Source: a virus
Virus record (IMG/VR): IMGVR_UViG_3300001450_000029
Coordinates: 4,915-65,723 of that record
DNA length: 60,809 nucleotides
Reading direction: 5' to 3' (one strand)
The position numbers were made by a program, and so were the translations under genes. The notes beneath the pieces were generated by a model. It saw nothing but the letters and a program-made list of their open reading frames with translations, ran no database searches and had not been told where the DNA came from. Positions 44,474 through 53,595 of the stretch are shown here, in pieces. Numbering within the stretch: position 1 is the stretch's first letter; each line of letters begins with the position of its first letter.

Positions 44474-46717
44474 TCATATAAACCCAACGGATGGAATACC
44501 ATGTAGGGCATTGTATATAGGCTGTATCTCCCAATCCGCTACCTGATAATAGGGTTCTATCTTTTTGATGATAAATCTATCTATGATGTGGTGTCTTCCT
44601 ATTTCGGCAAAACCTTCTATTTCATTAACATTATCGAAAGCAATATAATCTCCGTTGCTATCTAATGATACTAAGAAGAAACTACCGTTACGATAACCCT
44701 TACCTAGATTATCATTAGCCCATCTAGCACCTGCTGAAACTCCCGAAAGAACCTTGTACTTACTAAGGTCTTTCTTTAGATTACCTTTCATACATAAATC
44801 TTCTAAGGGATAACGACCTTCCAATATCCCTTCTATTATTTCAATTACTAACTCGGTGTTCTCCTGTTCGTTGCCGTTTCTATCTTCCAGTATACTATTT
44901 ATTGTAGTGGATAATACTTGTTTGACAATCGGAAACATCTTTGCTTGTTTCAACTCTATACCTTTTACATATAATTCAGAGTCTTGATACCTACCATCAC
45001 TCCAAGAAACAATACCTGCGTATCTATTCTTAGCCTTTAGCAACAGACATTTACACCACTTTTCAAACTCATTCTCTATTGGATACATTTTCTTATTCAA
45101 TACTTTAGTCAATTCTATCCCCTGTTCAGGCGTAGGGATGATAACGAACGCAGAATCAGTATGAGAGTATAAGACTTCAAAACCCTCACTTTCACACTCT
45201 TCTCTTAGTCTTTGGAGAGTCATACGTGAAGTGTATGTTATAGCAGCAGCAACTTTAGGGTGATACAATCCGTATTTTGAATCACCAGCAGCACCATAAA
45301 GGCTAGCAACCAAAGACTTAGTTGCGAATTGTAGTGAATCATATCTGTTTCTTTCTTCTTTTGTTTTTGCTGTTTTTAGTTTCTCTTTGTATTCTTGTCT
45401 TAATTCTGTCATTTTATTCATCTGTCTTAGCAACAGACTTGGTTTGTCTTGGCTAAAACAAACTCCGTTGCCACAGTCTTTACCATTCTTATCTAATGTT
45501 TCGTGTCCTATATTATGTAAGTCCACATTACTATGATACATAGCCCTAATATCTAAGATAGCAACATTATCAAAAACACCTACCTTATCTATCGCTATTG
45601 ATGCTCCAGCATAAGGCTCAAACTCAAATTGAGGTTTGGTTGGTATCTGTAAATTAAACTCTTCATCTCTTAATGCTAGTATACTAAGTATTTTTGTTAT
45701 GAAAGGAGTCGTTCTTATATCGCAACCTACAATATGTTGAACAGCAGTATAGTGTTCTATACAGTTATTTAGAGAGTTTAATTGTGGTAGCAACCTAACA
45801 TCTTGTATGGAGTAATCTAGATATGTACCGAAATCCGTGTAATAAGTTTCATGCCCGTCTTCTAACTCCACTTTAGTTTCTTGTAGGCATTCACTAGAAA
45901 CGGTTGCTAATGATTTATTTGGTAGTTGTCCGTTCTTCATAGTCCATAACCTAGTGAAAGCAATCATCATATCAATAGTATTCACCCCACCTATTGGTTG
46001 CGACCAATCACCAAAGTTATATCTTATTCTATTGATAGGGGATAATGTTCTAGGGTCCAAACCATTAGCCTGAAACCTTTTGATAATCTTTTGTAAATCT
46101 GCATTTACCACGTTCCAACCCGTAATAACATCAGGGTCTTGTTTAACTAAATGTTTAGCGAAAGCCTTGAGCATTGATTTCTCGTTGCTAAATCCTATGG
46201 CTGGTTTATTCAATACCAACTCTTTCAAACCATCAGGATGATTTTTACAAGGGAATGTATCGTAATAACCTGCTTCGTAATCAGGGTGTGTAAAGAATAC
46301 AAAGTATTGGTTGCTAAAGGTATCATAAACAACCATTATAGTTAATTTACCTGTTCTAATAGACCATTCACAGTCTAAATACCAAACCCTATGATTATAG
46401 TTTTCAGGCAACACTTTGTTATGTGTTAATGCTCTGTTAACAAAGGGAATATTAGCCTCCCATGTTTCTAAATGAGGGAAGTCTTGTTTTATAGAATAGA
46501 TGTCTTCGGGGCTTTTTGTATACACTCTAGTTAAGTCTTCACCGTAAACACCTTTGTAGCCACTTTCATACTTTAATATAGAATTATGAGATATAGGTAC
46601 TGCCGTGTCTTCAACGTAAAAGTAAGGCTGACATTTATAGGTTTCAGTAATACGTTTTCCTAATGAATCTCTTAGCCTAACAGATATTTTGTTTCGGCCT
46701 GTCCGTTCAATTATCAC
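44474..46717 (-). CDS. polB: Family B DNA polymerase
   Basis: This is the replicative polymerase with proofreading exonuclease. From a GTG start at 46717 (747 aa) the exonuclease residues are D115/E117 (YLDCEW), D207 (TGWNVVNAD) and Y302-x3-D306 (YSIQD). Polymerase motif A is LDIRAMYHS (D389; the usual form is D-x2-SLYPS), motif B is K467..Y474-G475 (KSLVASLYG) and motif C is YSHTDS (D521). A longer frame starts at 46798, but its first 27 residues overlap the upstream gene and look unrelated. No inteins or large insertions are seen. Confidence 0.93.
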   Translation of the reverse strand: MIIERTGRNKISVRLRDSLGKRITETYKCQPYFYVEDTAVPISHNSILKYESGYKGVYGEDLTRVYTKSPEDIYSIKQDFPHLETWEANIPFVNRALTHNKVLPENYNHRVWYLDCEWSIRTGKLTIMVVYDTFSNQYFVFFTHPDYEAGYYDTFPCKNHPDGLKELVLNKPAIGFSNEKSMLKAFAKHLVKQDPDVITGWNVVNADLQKIIKRFQANGLDPRTLSPINRIRYNFGDWSQPIGGVNTIDMMIAFTRLWTMKNGQLPNKSLATVSSECLQETKVELEDGHETYYTDFGTYLDYSIQDVRLLPQLNSLNNCIEHYTAVQHIVGCDIRTTPFITKILSILALRDEEFNLQIPTKPQFEFEPYAGASIAIDKVGVFDNVAILDIRAMYHSNVDLHNIGHETLDKNGKDCGNGVCFSQDKPSLLLRQMNKMTELRQEYKEKLKTAKTKEERNRYDSLQFATKSLVASLYGAAGDSKYGLYHPKVAAAITYTSRMTLQRLREECESEGFEVLYSHTDSAFVIIPTPEQGIELTKVLNKKMYPIENEFEKWCKCLLLKAKNRYAGIVSWSDGRYQDSELYVKGIELKQAKMFPIVKQVLSTTINSILEDRNGNEQENTELVIEIIEGILEGRYPLEDLCMKGNLKKDLSKYKVLSGVSAGARWANDNLGKGYRNGSFFLVSLDSNGDYIAFDNVNEIEGFAEIGRHHIIDRFIIKKIEPYYQVADWEIQPIYNALHGIPSVGFI
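44475..44485 (-). promoter_or_regulatory. TATA box GGGTTTATATG
   Basis: On the minus strand the box is centred 26 bp upstream of ATG 44453 and overlaps the polymerase stop codon. It predicts a leaderless mRNA for the zinc-ribbon/Cas4-like/primase/XPF operon. Confidence 0.6.
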
Positions 46718-47036
46718 GCACTTGACCTCTCGACCTTGTTGGTATATTGTGTTTGTTAAGCCACTTGTTGATAGCCGTAGCAGATACACCATATACATCT
46801 CCTATTTTTTGCATACTCATACCATGTTCAACGTACATAGCAACCAATCTGTCTTTCCTTCTATATCCTTTGTCTGTAATTACACCCTTTAGTTTAACTG
46901 TCAAATCAAATGTCTTTTCGCATTTAGGGCAACCTATGTAATAGAAACCAGTTTTAGTTTCATTATAATCTAAGTATATCCCTCTATGGAGACTAAACTC
47001 ATTACCACAACTACATTTAATTAGCAACTGAAACAC
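46707..47036 (-). CDS. Zinc-ribbon helix-turn-helix protein
   Basis: The 109-aa product has an N-terminal zinc ribbon (CSCG and CPKC) and a C-terminal helix-turn-helix (about 66-100, MSMQKIGDVYGVSATAINKWL) like those of resolvase or sigma-type regulators. A DNA-binding regulator or replication accessory factor is likely. It overlaps the clamp gene upstream and the polymerase gene downstream. Confidence 0.7.
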   Translation of the reverse strand: MFQLLIKCSCGNEFSLHRGIYLDYNETKTGFYYIGCPKCEKTFDLTVKLKGVITDKGYRRKDRLVAMYVEHGMSMQKIGDVYGVSATAINKWLNKHNIPTRSRGQVRDN

Positions 47037-47850
47037 CTACCTGCATAACCATATTACGACCATCTTGGAAAAGAAGTATAAATCCTCCTCCGTAGTCTCT
47101 CATATCGTAAATAGAAAGTATGATTGTTTTATCGAAGTAAGTAAGTACTTCCCCCAAACCGCCACCAAACTCAATATTATAGGGGAATGCAGCAAGCGAA
47201 ATCATAGTCGATGTTTTACCTCTTAACGAGACACCGGTTGTTATATGTGTATTATTATCCGAATTATGTAATAAATATCTAGCAACGCTTTGCCCGTTCA
47301 CATTTGCACTTTTGAATGCTTCAACCAACACATCTCTTGAATAATCCCCAGTTAAAGGAGTATGTTTTTTACCGTTGTTATCTGTATAAGTACGATTAGT
47401 CTTATCTATCTTAAGAATTATACCCTCCGCCTTACCCATCTGTTCTATTGCTGTTTGTCTAGAAGACGGATACGCCCTACAAAGGGCAGAAGACCTTAGA
47501 ACAGTTTTCTTATTCGATGATTTAATTATTAAGTTATCACCTATCTTATCAACAGTTATAGTAATCTCATCACTATGAGTTTTCAACACACCTAACATAT
47601 CTGCTATATCAGCAACTACTATGTGTAGGAATCCACCCGCCTCACAATCCATTTGTAATTCATGTACGCTACTAACACCATCCTTTACTGTACTAACTAT
47701 GGTTGCTTTGTCGCTATTTTGGTCGCAGATTATTACACAAGCATGACATTGAGGCTGTTTAGTCCCGTTGATATAACTAAACCTTCTAGCGGCCTTCAAC
47801 ATTTCTTGTAGTTTTTGATTGTTTAATATTACACTATTGTTTGATGTCAT
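47017..47850 (-). CDS. Putative PCNA-like sliding clamp
   Basis: The protein is 277 aa with PCNA-like features: an N-terminal LQEMLKAARRFSYIN helix, a central IVVADIADMLGVLKTHSDEITITVD (typical clamp strand-helix pattern), and a C-terminal VLTYFDKTIILSIYDM...GFILLFQDGR. It is slightly longer than usual PCNA. A clamp loader and family B polymerase nearby support the call. Start at 47850 is set by TTTATATGG (47879-47871), 26 bp upstream; the longer frame to 47892 would contain the box. Confidence 0.65.
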   Translation of the reverse strand: MTSNNSVILNNQKLQEMLKAARRFSYINGTKQPQCHACVIICDQNSDKATIVSTVKDGVSSVHELQMDCEAGGFLHIVVADIADMLGVLKTHSDEITITVDKIGDNLIIKSSNKKTVLRSSALCRAYPSSRQTAIEQMGKAEGIILKIDKTNRTYTDNNGKKHTPLTGDYSRDVLVEAFKSANVNGQSVARYLLHNSDNNTHITTGVSLRGKTSTMISLAAFPYNIEFGGGLGEVLTYFDKTIILSIYDMRDYGGGFILLFQDGRNMVMQVGVSVAN

Positions 47851-48139
47851 ATATATCCCTCTTACCTTCTCCATATAAACCGTCATGCTCATTAGTCAAT
47901 TGATACAGATTATTCACATTTGTTCTAGCGTGTTTAATCACGTTTATTTCTTTCATCCTACACATAATTGCACCTAACTGAACGGCTGACAAATTAGGGG
48001 ATTGTCTAGCATTAGGATTAATTTTAGGGTTTCGTTGCTCCTTTATTATATCTAGTACTCTTCTAGCAGTAATAGGTCTTCTTTGTGTGGAAAGCGCAGA
48101 TATTACCCATCGTTTGATGAAGTAATTCTTCCTAACCAT
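47834..48139 (-). CDS. Winged-helix protein 1
   Basis: A 101-aa product with a basic helical start and a winged-helix pattern: helices in VISALSTQRRPITARRVLDIIK, then a recognition helix and C-terminal wing (INVIKHARTNVNNLYQL). It is one of several similar small proteins spread through the minus-strand region. CAATAAAAATC about 28 bp upstream of the ATG may be its TATA box. Confidence 0.6.
   Translation of the reverse strand: MVRKNYFIKRWVISALSTQRRPITARRVLDIIKEQRNPKINPNARQSPNLSAVQLGAIMCRMKEINVIKHARTNVNNLYQLTNEHDGLYGEGKRDIYDIKQ
47871..47879 (-). promoter_or_regulatory. TATA box TTTATATGG for clamp-polymerase operon
   Basis: Centred 26 bp before ATG 47850 on the minus strand. It decides the clamp start codon. 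Confidence 0.6.
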
Positions 48140-48275
48140 AAAAGGCTCCGTTGCTAGATTTTTATTGGCTTATCCAACTTGTTAATGCTCTATGAATTAT
48201 CAGAATTACATCCTGTGCATATCGGTTATGGTTTTGGGCTAGAACCTGTTTATCTAGCCTCGCCAACTTCTAATC
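48140..48275 (-). terminator. Intergenic hairpin region between ATPase and winged-helix genes
   Basis: These 136 bp hold a GGCTAG/CTAGCC inverted repeat (about 48238-48260) just downstream of the ATPase stop, plus the promoter of the winged-helix gene. A termination or RNA-stability hairpin is possible; nothing else is seen. Confidence 0.3.
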
Positions 48276-49238
48276 TTATTCTTCGACCTCTGTTGTCGTT
48301 GCTTTGTTGTTCCAGTTTAAGAACGGTAGTCCATTCCAAACAACTGTACCATCTTTAACAGTAAGTACATCGTGTGTAGTACCTAGATATTCTTGGTGAA
48401 GTCCTTTCATTTCAGTAATAGTACCTCTAACAACCCACTCGTTGCTACTTAGGCTAGCATCCTTCTTAACACCCGCCGCTAGGTCTCCTTTCTTACTGTA
48501 TCTTGTCAACCAAATCTGTTGCGAGAATAGTCTTTTTGTTCCATTCTCCCATTCCGGTGTTTCTCCTACCTTCATAAGACCTTTTTGACCTCCGCCAATA
48601 TCCATATATTCTTTAACATCTTTTAAGTGAAAAGTGTATCCTACAAATGGAGCCTGTAATTGATGGGCTCTGTTGATAACATCTCTGAATAGTTGGTTTC
48701 TAGTCCTCCATTCTTTTTGATTGAATGAATCACCTTCTTTCTCTATAACGCCTCTTCGTAGTAAAACATCAGTCATACTAAACTCGCACCACTTTAGGAA
48801 TGTGGAGCAACCGTCAATGATAACTCCTCCTATCTCTCCTGTCTTACATTGTTCACCCAGTATACGCATGAACCATGACATTTTATCAACCAAAGCAACC
48901 CAGTTAGTCGAGTTATCTTCATTGAAAAGAGAAGCATCAGAAGCATCGTATACAGGGATAACTTTGATACGGTCGTTATTAGGATAATTAACCATAACTG
49001 TTTGTGTAGCACTATTGTCTATATCTAGGATAATGACATCTCCCTCTGTTGTTTTCAACGCTAAATCAATTAGCGTACCCGTCTTTGCAGTATTTTCTTT
49101 TCCTACTGCGGCTAATCTTACAGGGAAATGTTTGTTGGTACTACCTGTCAACAAATTAGCGTAGTAATCTCTTCCGTAAGAAGACCTGTCTTCGATAGGG
49201 TTGCTAGGAGAGGAAGCAACGGCTTGACCCCAAGCCAT
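48276..49238 (-). CDS. RecA-like (Sak4/AAA_24 type) ATPase
   Basis: The 320-aa protein has a Walker A variant VGKENTAKTGT (about 45-55; Ala in place of the usual second Gly before Lys), a hydrophobic strand ending in Asp (VIILDID), and Walker B IGGVIIDG (about 135). The size and order fit Sak4-type single-domain recombinases used for strand annealing in viruses. Start ATG 49238 overlaps the upstream stop (TAATG); a GTG at 49247 is alternative. The C-terminus is acidic. Confidence 0.72.
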   Translation of the reverse strand: MAWGQAVASSPSNPIEDRSSYGRDYYANLLTGSTNKHFPVRLAAVGKENTAKTGTLIDLALKTTEGDVIILDIDNSATQTVMVNYPNNDRIKVIPVYDASDASLFNEDNSTNWVALVDKMSWFMRILGEQCKTGEIGGVIIDGCSTFLKWCEFSMTDVLLRRGVIEKEGDSFNQKEWRTRNQLFRDVINRAHQLQAPFVGYTFHLKDVKEYMDIGGGQKGLMKVGETPEWENGTKRLFSQQIWLTRYSKKGDLAAGVKKDASLSSNEWVVRGTITEMKGLHQEYLGTTHDVLTVKDGTVVWNGLPFLNWNNKATTTEVEE

Positions 49239-50452
49239 TATTCCCACCCATCCGGTGCATCTTCCATATCAGTATCTTCATAATCTGTTGTTGGTACTAG
49301 ATTATCCATAACAGACCATCCTGTTATAGACATCCTACCATCACCATCTCGGCCCATCCAACCTTGACCTATTACCATCATGGTTGAACCTACACCGAAG
49401 TCTAGATATTTCTCTTGAGATTTAGGAACCCATAATTCAAGAGGCATAGACATACTTGTGTAATCTAAGTCTCCTAATGTTATCACAAAGCCACCTCTGT
49501 CTTGTGGGTCTATATGTACTACTTCTAATCTTACAGCACATAAAGCATCCCACTTTTCTTTATCACCTAATCCACCTACATAGGATTCAATAGAATCTAA
49601 ACCATCCAAAGCAGTTATTCCTAAGTCTGCTAGATTCCATTCGTGAGGAGCATTAGGCCACATAGTAGCAACCTTAGCATCATCATTCCATGTACTTAGG
49701 TCTGCCTTTAGATAAAGCCTATCTCCATTAGCGTTAGATTTACCCGCTATAAAGCCGGTTGTTAGTGTTGGGAAGGAAGCCCTGCTTAACTTACCACTCG
49801 CATATACTTTCATTACAGTAGGTGCGTTGTCTGTACCTCTCTTCCTCCCTAAGAATGTTGAAACCCTTTCAGGCTCAGACAAAGGTCTTGGTTGACCGTA
49901 TCTATAATTGGCATTACCATTAGGGAATACTGGCATGGTGTTGTTCCACACGCAACAGAATATAGTACCATCATTCAATGTCATAGTATGCTTAGGCAAA
50001 TTGGTTACTGTACTTCTATCCGTTTGCCCTGCTTCAAAGGGTTGTTTAGCAACGAGAGTTGGGTTCGCACTACGGAAGTACGTGCCATTACCTGCCGGCG
50101 AGAAAGTCATAACTTGACCGCTAGCAACAAGGTTCTCTCTGCCAGTACTATCTAAATTATTTAGTACACCTGCCATCTTTTTGTAGGCTAATTCTGCAAA
50201 GTCTTTTGCTCTCGGTACACTTAGGAATACACCTTCATATTCTTCCAATCCGCTTCGGGATAGTGCCATTGATTTCTTTCTTACGGTAGTGGAAGCCATT
50301 CTTAAACAAAGAGTGTTTGCTTCTTCATCAGTTTTACCTGCCGCAATAAACCCTGCATGGTTGGTTTCTTTAACCGCAGCATGGGCGTTCATTAGTTCTT
50401 CAACCGTACAACCTATGTTGCCGGCAATTTTCTCTATCATATCATTTAACAT
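49238..50452 (-). CDS. Putative single-stranded DNA-binding protein
   Basis: A 404-aa protein without enzyme motifs, with beta-rich segments that could be OB folds (FLSVPRAKDFAELAYKK; LWVPKSQEKYLDFGVGSTMMVIGQG) and an acidic C-terminus (DYEDTDMEDAPDGWE) as in SSB proteins. It lies between the clamp-loader and recombinase genes. The call is inference from context and tail chemistry. AGGTGA before the ATG and TTTATAGG at 50503-50496 give a short leader. Confidence 0.45.
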   Translation of the reverse strand: MLNDMIEKIAGNIGCTVEELMNAHAAVKETNHAGFIAAGKTDEEANTLCLRMASTTVRKKSMALSRSGLEEYEGVFLSVPRAKDFAELAYKKMAGVLNNLDSTGRENLVASGQVMTFSPAGNGTYFRSANPTLVAKQPFEAGQTDRSTVTNLPKHTMTLNDGTIFCCVWNNTMPVFPNGNANYRYGQPRPLSEPERVSTFLGRKRGTDNAPTVMKVYASGKLSRASFPTLTTGFIAGKSNANGDRLYLKADLSTWNDDAKVATMWPNAPHEWNLADLGITALDGLDSIESYVGGLGDKEKWDALCAVRLEVVHIDPQDRGGFVITLGDLDYTSMSMPLELWVPKSQEKYLDFGVGSTMMVIGQGWMGRDGDGRMSITGWSVMDNLVPTTDYEDTDMEDAPDGWE

Positions 50453-50458
50453 ATTAAT

Positions 50459-51403
50459 TCACCTGTTTGTAGTACTCTCTCCTGTCTCCCATCTCCCTAT
50501 AAACCCCCCACACAACATAGAACAAAAAGCCCATTTGACTATCTCTTCATGTACTCCGTTTATACAATCACGCTCCGCTATGATGGCTGCTTCTATAACT
50601 TTCATCTTAGATTCAGCCGTTGCTTCACTATTGGTAGCGTACTGGAATATTTCTCTTATGCTTTCTCTCACTCTATATCCTGATAACAAAGCAACAGCAG
50701 TTTCTATATCTTTGTCTCTAAAGCATACTTTCAAAAATAGTTTTGTGTCAACTGATTCTCCAAGCAACGAAAGAGTAAATGTGTCTCTCATCTCTTCGGG
50801 TACGCACGACAAGGCTTGTAATGTATTTATAGCACTTCTCAAATCCCCTTTGTTGCTTTTTATTATTCTCCTAGTCCAGTTTTCCTCTAATGTTAGATTC
50901 TCTAAGGTTGCTATCTTGCGTATTATATGACTCATCCAATCATAATCTATCGGTTGAAAGCATCTAACAGCAACCCTTGATTTAATCCATGTGGATATTT
51001 TACTAATGTTATTAGAAGTTAAAATAAATATACCATCCGTATTCTCTATAACACCTTTCAAAGCGGATTGTGCAGCAGGGGTTAATTGGTCTGCTTCATC
51101 TAGTAGGAATACGACCTTACCTCCTCGGTTGCTAAGGGGTATTAATTCATCTTCTATAAACTCGATACCTCTAAGTCTTTTAGTGGATGCGTTAAACTCA
51201 TGTAAGGGCCAACCTAGACTGTGAGCAAATGCTCTAGCAGTAGTGGTCTTACCTGTACCTGCTTCCGCACTATGAAATAAAAAGTGTTGAGGAGTACCTT
51301 CACCCGCAGCAATAGCAACCAATTCAACTAATACTCTTTCTTGGCCGCCTATCTCTTCTAATCTAATCGGCCTATATTTTTCCGACCAAATAGTCTTTAG
51401 CAT
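50459..51403 (-). CDS. rfcS: RFC-type clamp loader AAA+ subunit
   Basis: The 314-aa protein matches archaeal RFC small subunits: WSEKYRP near the start, Walker A AEAGTGKTTT (46-55), Walker B VVFLLDEAD (97-105), sensor-1 LTSNN (128-132) and SRV arginine-finger region (142-144), followed by the lid (GDLRSAINTLQALS) and collar. It opens the sliding clamp with ATP. A separate large subunit is not seen in the window, so it may work as a homo-oligomer or with a host subunit. Confidence 0.92.
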   Translation of the reverse strand: MLKTIWSEKYRPIRLEEIGGQERVLVELVAIAAGEGTPQHFLFHSAEAGTGKTTTARAFAHSLGWPLHEFNASTKRLRGIEFIEDELIPLSNRGGKVVFLLDEADQLTPAAQSALKGVIENTDGIFILTSNNISKISTWIKSRVAVRCFQPIDYDWMSHIIRKIATLENLTLEENWTRRIIKSNKGDLRSAINTLQALSCVPEEMRDTFTLSLLGESVDTKLFLKVCFRDKDIETAVALLSGYRVRESIREIFQYATNSEATAESKMKVIEAAIIAERDCINGVHEEIVKWAFCSMLCGGFIGRWETGESTTNR

Positions 51404-51405
51404 AT

Positions 51406-52035
51406 TTATTCCTCATCCGGTGAGAGACTAATATCTCTAAATAAATCAAAAGTTTGTAGCCATCTAGTAGTCCATCTTGCTATTTGCATTTTATCAGCAG
51501 AGCCACTATCTAACATGAGTACGTGCGAAGGCTTGGTTGATTCAGCCAATGTAAGATTATCAGGGTCTATGTTGTTTTCACTAGGGTGTAATAAAGCATC
51601 AGCCGATGCGCCTCTTTCTATCAGTATTTCGTCATCACACGACAACCTAACTATATACCCACCATGATTCATTATGTATTCTATTTCATTTACATATCTA
51701 ACATCATCAATAAATATAATATCTTTATCTTGATGGTTGTCTGCTACATCGGTTGCTAACTTATTTACCCAGTAATCTGTGTTTATTAATGTCCTTTTAC
51801 CGTGTCCGAAGGCTTGTAGTATAGGTCTTACAGTACCTTTATCTGCGGCTTCTAACTCTTGTAATTTCCAAAGCGGCCATTCCCAATTACCGAAGAAAGA
51901 GTCAGCAACTTCCCGTCTTACATATTCTGCGAAAGATATAACAACTCTAGTGCTACCATTACCCAAAGTATGGGCCAAAGTCGATTTTCCACTACGCATC
52001 CTTCCTGTTATACCTACTATTATTGGTTCACTCAT
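51406..52035 (-). CDS. Deoxynucleoside monophosphate kinase-like P-loop protein
   Basis: The 209-aa protein has P-loop GITGRMRSGKST (8-19), a DDVRYVNEIEYI segment (Walker B and binding region) and GGYIVRLSCDDE, the layout of viral dNMP kinases that phosphorylate nucleotides for replication. TTTATAGG at 52065-52058 lies 27 bp before the ATG, giving a leaderless start. It stands just upstream of the clamp loader. Confidence 0.78.
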   Translation of the reverse strand: MSEPIIVGITGRMRSGKSTLAHTLGNGSTRVVISFAEYVRREVADSFFGNWEWPLWKLQELEAADKGTVRPILQAFGHGKRTLINTDYWVNKLATDVADNHQDKDIIFIDDVRYVNEIEYIMNHGGYIVRLSCDDEILIERGASADALLHPSENNIDPDNLTLAESTKPSHVLMLDSGSADKMQIARWTTRWLQTFDLFRDISLSPDEE

Positions 52036-52056
52036 AACCTTTTACGGCAAAGATGT

Positions 52057-52068
52057 CCCTATAAACCC
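52057..52068 (-). promoter_or_regulatory. TATA box GGGTTTATAGGG
   Basis: Minus-strand box centred 27 bp before ATG 52035. It overlaps the end of the upstream winged-helix gene, as is usual in this compact region. Confidence 0.55.
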
Positions 52069-52460
52069 TTAATACAATGAAGGCATATTTCACTATTTTT
52101 TGGTAGTATCCTATGCTTCCCACATTGAGGACATCTTTGTGCTAACTTCCTTTCATTAGCAGTCATACATGACATCGGCCTTGTTTGTTCTATTTCTTCC
52201 TTAGTTGTTATCAAGTCTCTCTTAACATCGAATATCATGTGCTTTGTTTTGTTGCCATTTAATTTTTCGACTTTGGCAAAACCAACCGATTCCAACTGAA
52301 CATTTTTAGCAAGAACACTAGATAAACTATTGTCGCTAGGTACTTCTCTAAGAGAACGTAATTCGGCCAACTGCTCGGCTATTTGTGTTCTAGTTAATGC
52401 ACCTTTGTCGAACAATATATCAACAACCAAACGTCTAAGTCGTCTGTTGTTAGCACTCAT
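52059..52460 (-). CDS. Winged-helix protein 2 with zinc ribbon
   Basis: The 133-aa product has a winged-helix N-terminus (LRRLVVDILFDKGALTRTQI, then a recognition helix and wing around FAKVEKLNGNKTKHMIFDV) and a C-terminal zinc ribbon (CPQC and CLHC). Zinc plus winged helix suggests a transcription or origin-binding factor. It resembles winged-helix proteins 1 and 3-6. Confidence 0.65.
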   Translation of the reverse strand: MSANNRRLRRLVVDILFDKGALTRTQIAEQLAELRSLREVPSDNSLSSVLAKNVQLESVGFAKVEKLNGNKTKHMIFDVKRDLITTKEEIEQTRPMSCMTANERKLAQRCPQCGKHRILPKNSEICLHCIKGL

Positions 52461-52488
52461 ACAGAAATAGCAGGAAAGTAAGACTATA

Positions 52489-52719
52489 TTATTGGTTGCT
52501 AAAGGAGGATATGAAGGTCATTTCATAATATTCATCACTAGGCTCCCAAACATAGTCCTCATCAACTTCCATAGCCATGTGTTTCGATGGCTTGGAACCA
52601 ACGGTCCAACCAAAACATTTCATAGATAACTTAACCCACCATACAAATAAGGGAACAACCAAGTATGATAAAATAACCATCCATATACTTATCCAACAAG
52701 CAGCACTACCTACGGCCAT
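52489..52719 (-). CDS. Small membrane protein
   Basis: The 76-aa protein has one strong hydrophobic helix near the N-terminus (about 8-32, with several Trp), a basic middle and an acidic C-terminus. The start overlaps the end of the upstream gene. It is the only clear membrane protein in the minus-strand replication cluster; its role is unknown. Confidence 0.5.
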   Translation of the reverse strand: MAVGSAACWISIWMVILSYLVVPLFVWWVKLSMKCFGWTVGSKPSKHMAMEVDEDYVWEPSDEYYEMTFISSFSNQ

Positions 52720-53366
52720 TCAGAACCACCTACCTCTTGTTTTCTTTTCTTAACTCCTTTCGGTAATAAATCAGGAGCAACGATTCTCAATTCGTTAGCA
52801 ACCTTTTCATCGTTTCTAATTATAAAATCAATCCATTTATCGTTTTCTCTAAAGAGGGGATGTGATGTATCTTTTTGTTTTTTGGGTTTTGATTTAGCAA
52901 CCTCTAGTGTCGAAGGGTCGATACCATAGGCAAACAAAGCCCTAACATACTCATCAGGTAATATCATATTACTCTTAGCAACCAACCTCCATAAGTGGTA
53001 ATCTCTAACAGCACTAGTAGCCGCTAACAAGTAAGGTATCGGTACAACCTGTAATCTTTTTAGCAACGAAAGCCTATGTGGGAATGTAAAGACACCTCTA
53101 ATAATTGGAGACATATCGTGTTTCTTTTTAGTCCAATCAACTAATATGTTTTCACTACTTGTAAAGTTAGGCTTTTTCTTTGGTGTAATAACCAAACGAT
53201 AACCTACCAATGGGGCTAGCAACCTAGCATCTGCTTCCGACAAATGACCGTTTAGAACGTATGTTATACCCACCCCAGTAGGGGGATATTGTAATACCCC
53301 TTCCATGTAAACAGTTTCACCCTCTGTATATTTATCGGGTGTGTTCGTGAATATTATTGCTCCCAT
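52710..53366 (-). CDS. Unrecognised 218-aa protein
   Basis: I start at ATG 53366, which has GGAGG 7 nt upstream; a TTG at 53372 is alternative. The N-terminal half is beta-prone (EGETVYMEGVLQYPPTGVGI), and the C-terminal half is helical, ending in a basic tail (KGVKKRKQE). No catalytic motif is apparent. Location among replication genes suggests a DNA-associated function. Confidence 0.55.
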   Translation of the reverse strand: MGAIIFTNTPDKYTEGETVYMEGVLQYPPTGVGITYVLNGHLSEADARLLAPLVGYRLVITPKKKPNFTSSENILVDWTKKKHDMSPIIRGVFTFPHRLSLLKRLQVVPIPYLLAATSAVRDYHLWRLVAKSNMILPDEYVRALFAYGIDPSTLEVAKSKPKKQKDTSHPLFRENDKWIDFIIRNDEKVANELRIVAPDLLPKGVKKRKQEVGGSEWP

Positions 53367-53595
53367 CTTCAATCCTCCTGTATATTTTTGTCCCTAATTT
53401 CTTTTTTGATTGTAGCATACCTTTTGCTTCTAGACCAGTTAATATCCTAGATACTGAAAATACAGTTAAACCACCTCTAGGTTGTTTATTCATTTGTGAG
53501 GCCAAGTCTAACAATTCACTTGCTGTAAACCATTCACTTCTAGCCCACTCTTTTACTGCTCTTTTAACCGCCGTCTGTCTGTATCTCTTCGCCAT
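53332..53595 (-). CDS. Winged-helix protein 3
   Basis: An 87-aa basic product: a helix VKRAVKEWARSEW, a turn, a recognition-like helix VFSVSRILTGLEAKGML and a basic wing (KKKLGTKIYRRI). GGGTTTATACGC at 53628-53617 lies 27 bp before the ATG, so it probably has its own leaderless promoter. Confidence 0.6.
   Translation of the reverse strand: MAKRYRQTAVKRAVKEWARSEWFTASELLDLASQMNKQPRGGLTVFSVSRILTGLEAKGMLQSKKKLGTKIYRRIEDGSNNIHEHTR

Noticed and set aside
46718-46798. N-terminal 27 residues of the long polymerase frame
   Set aside because: They overlap the upstream zinc/HTH gene and do not look like polymerase; a GTG at 46717 fits better.
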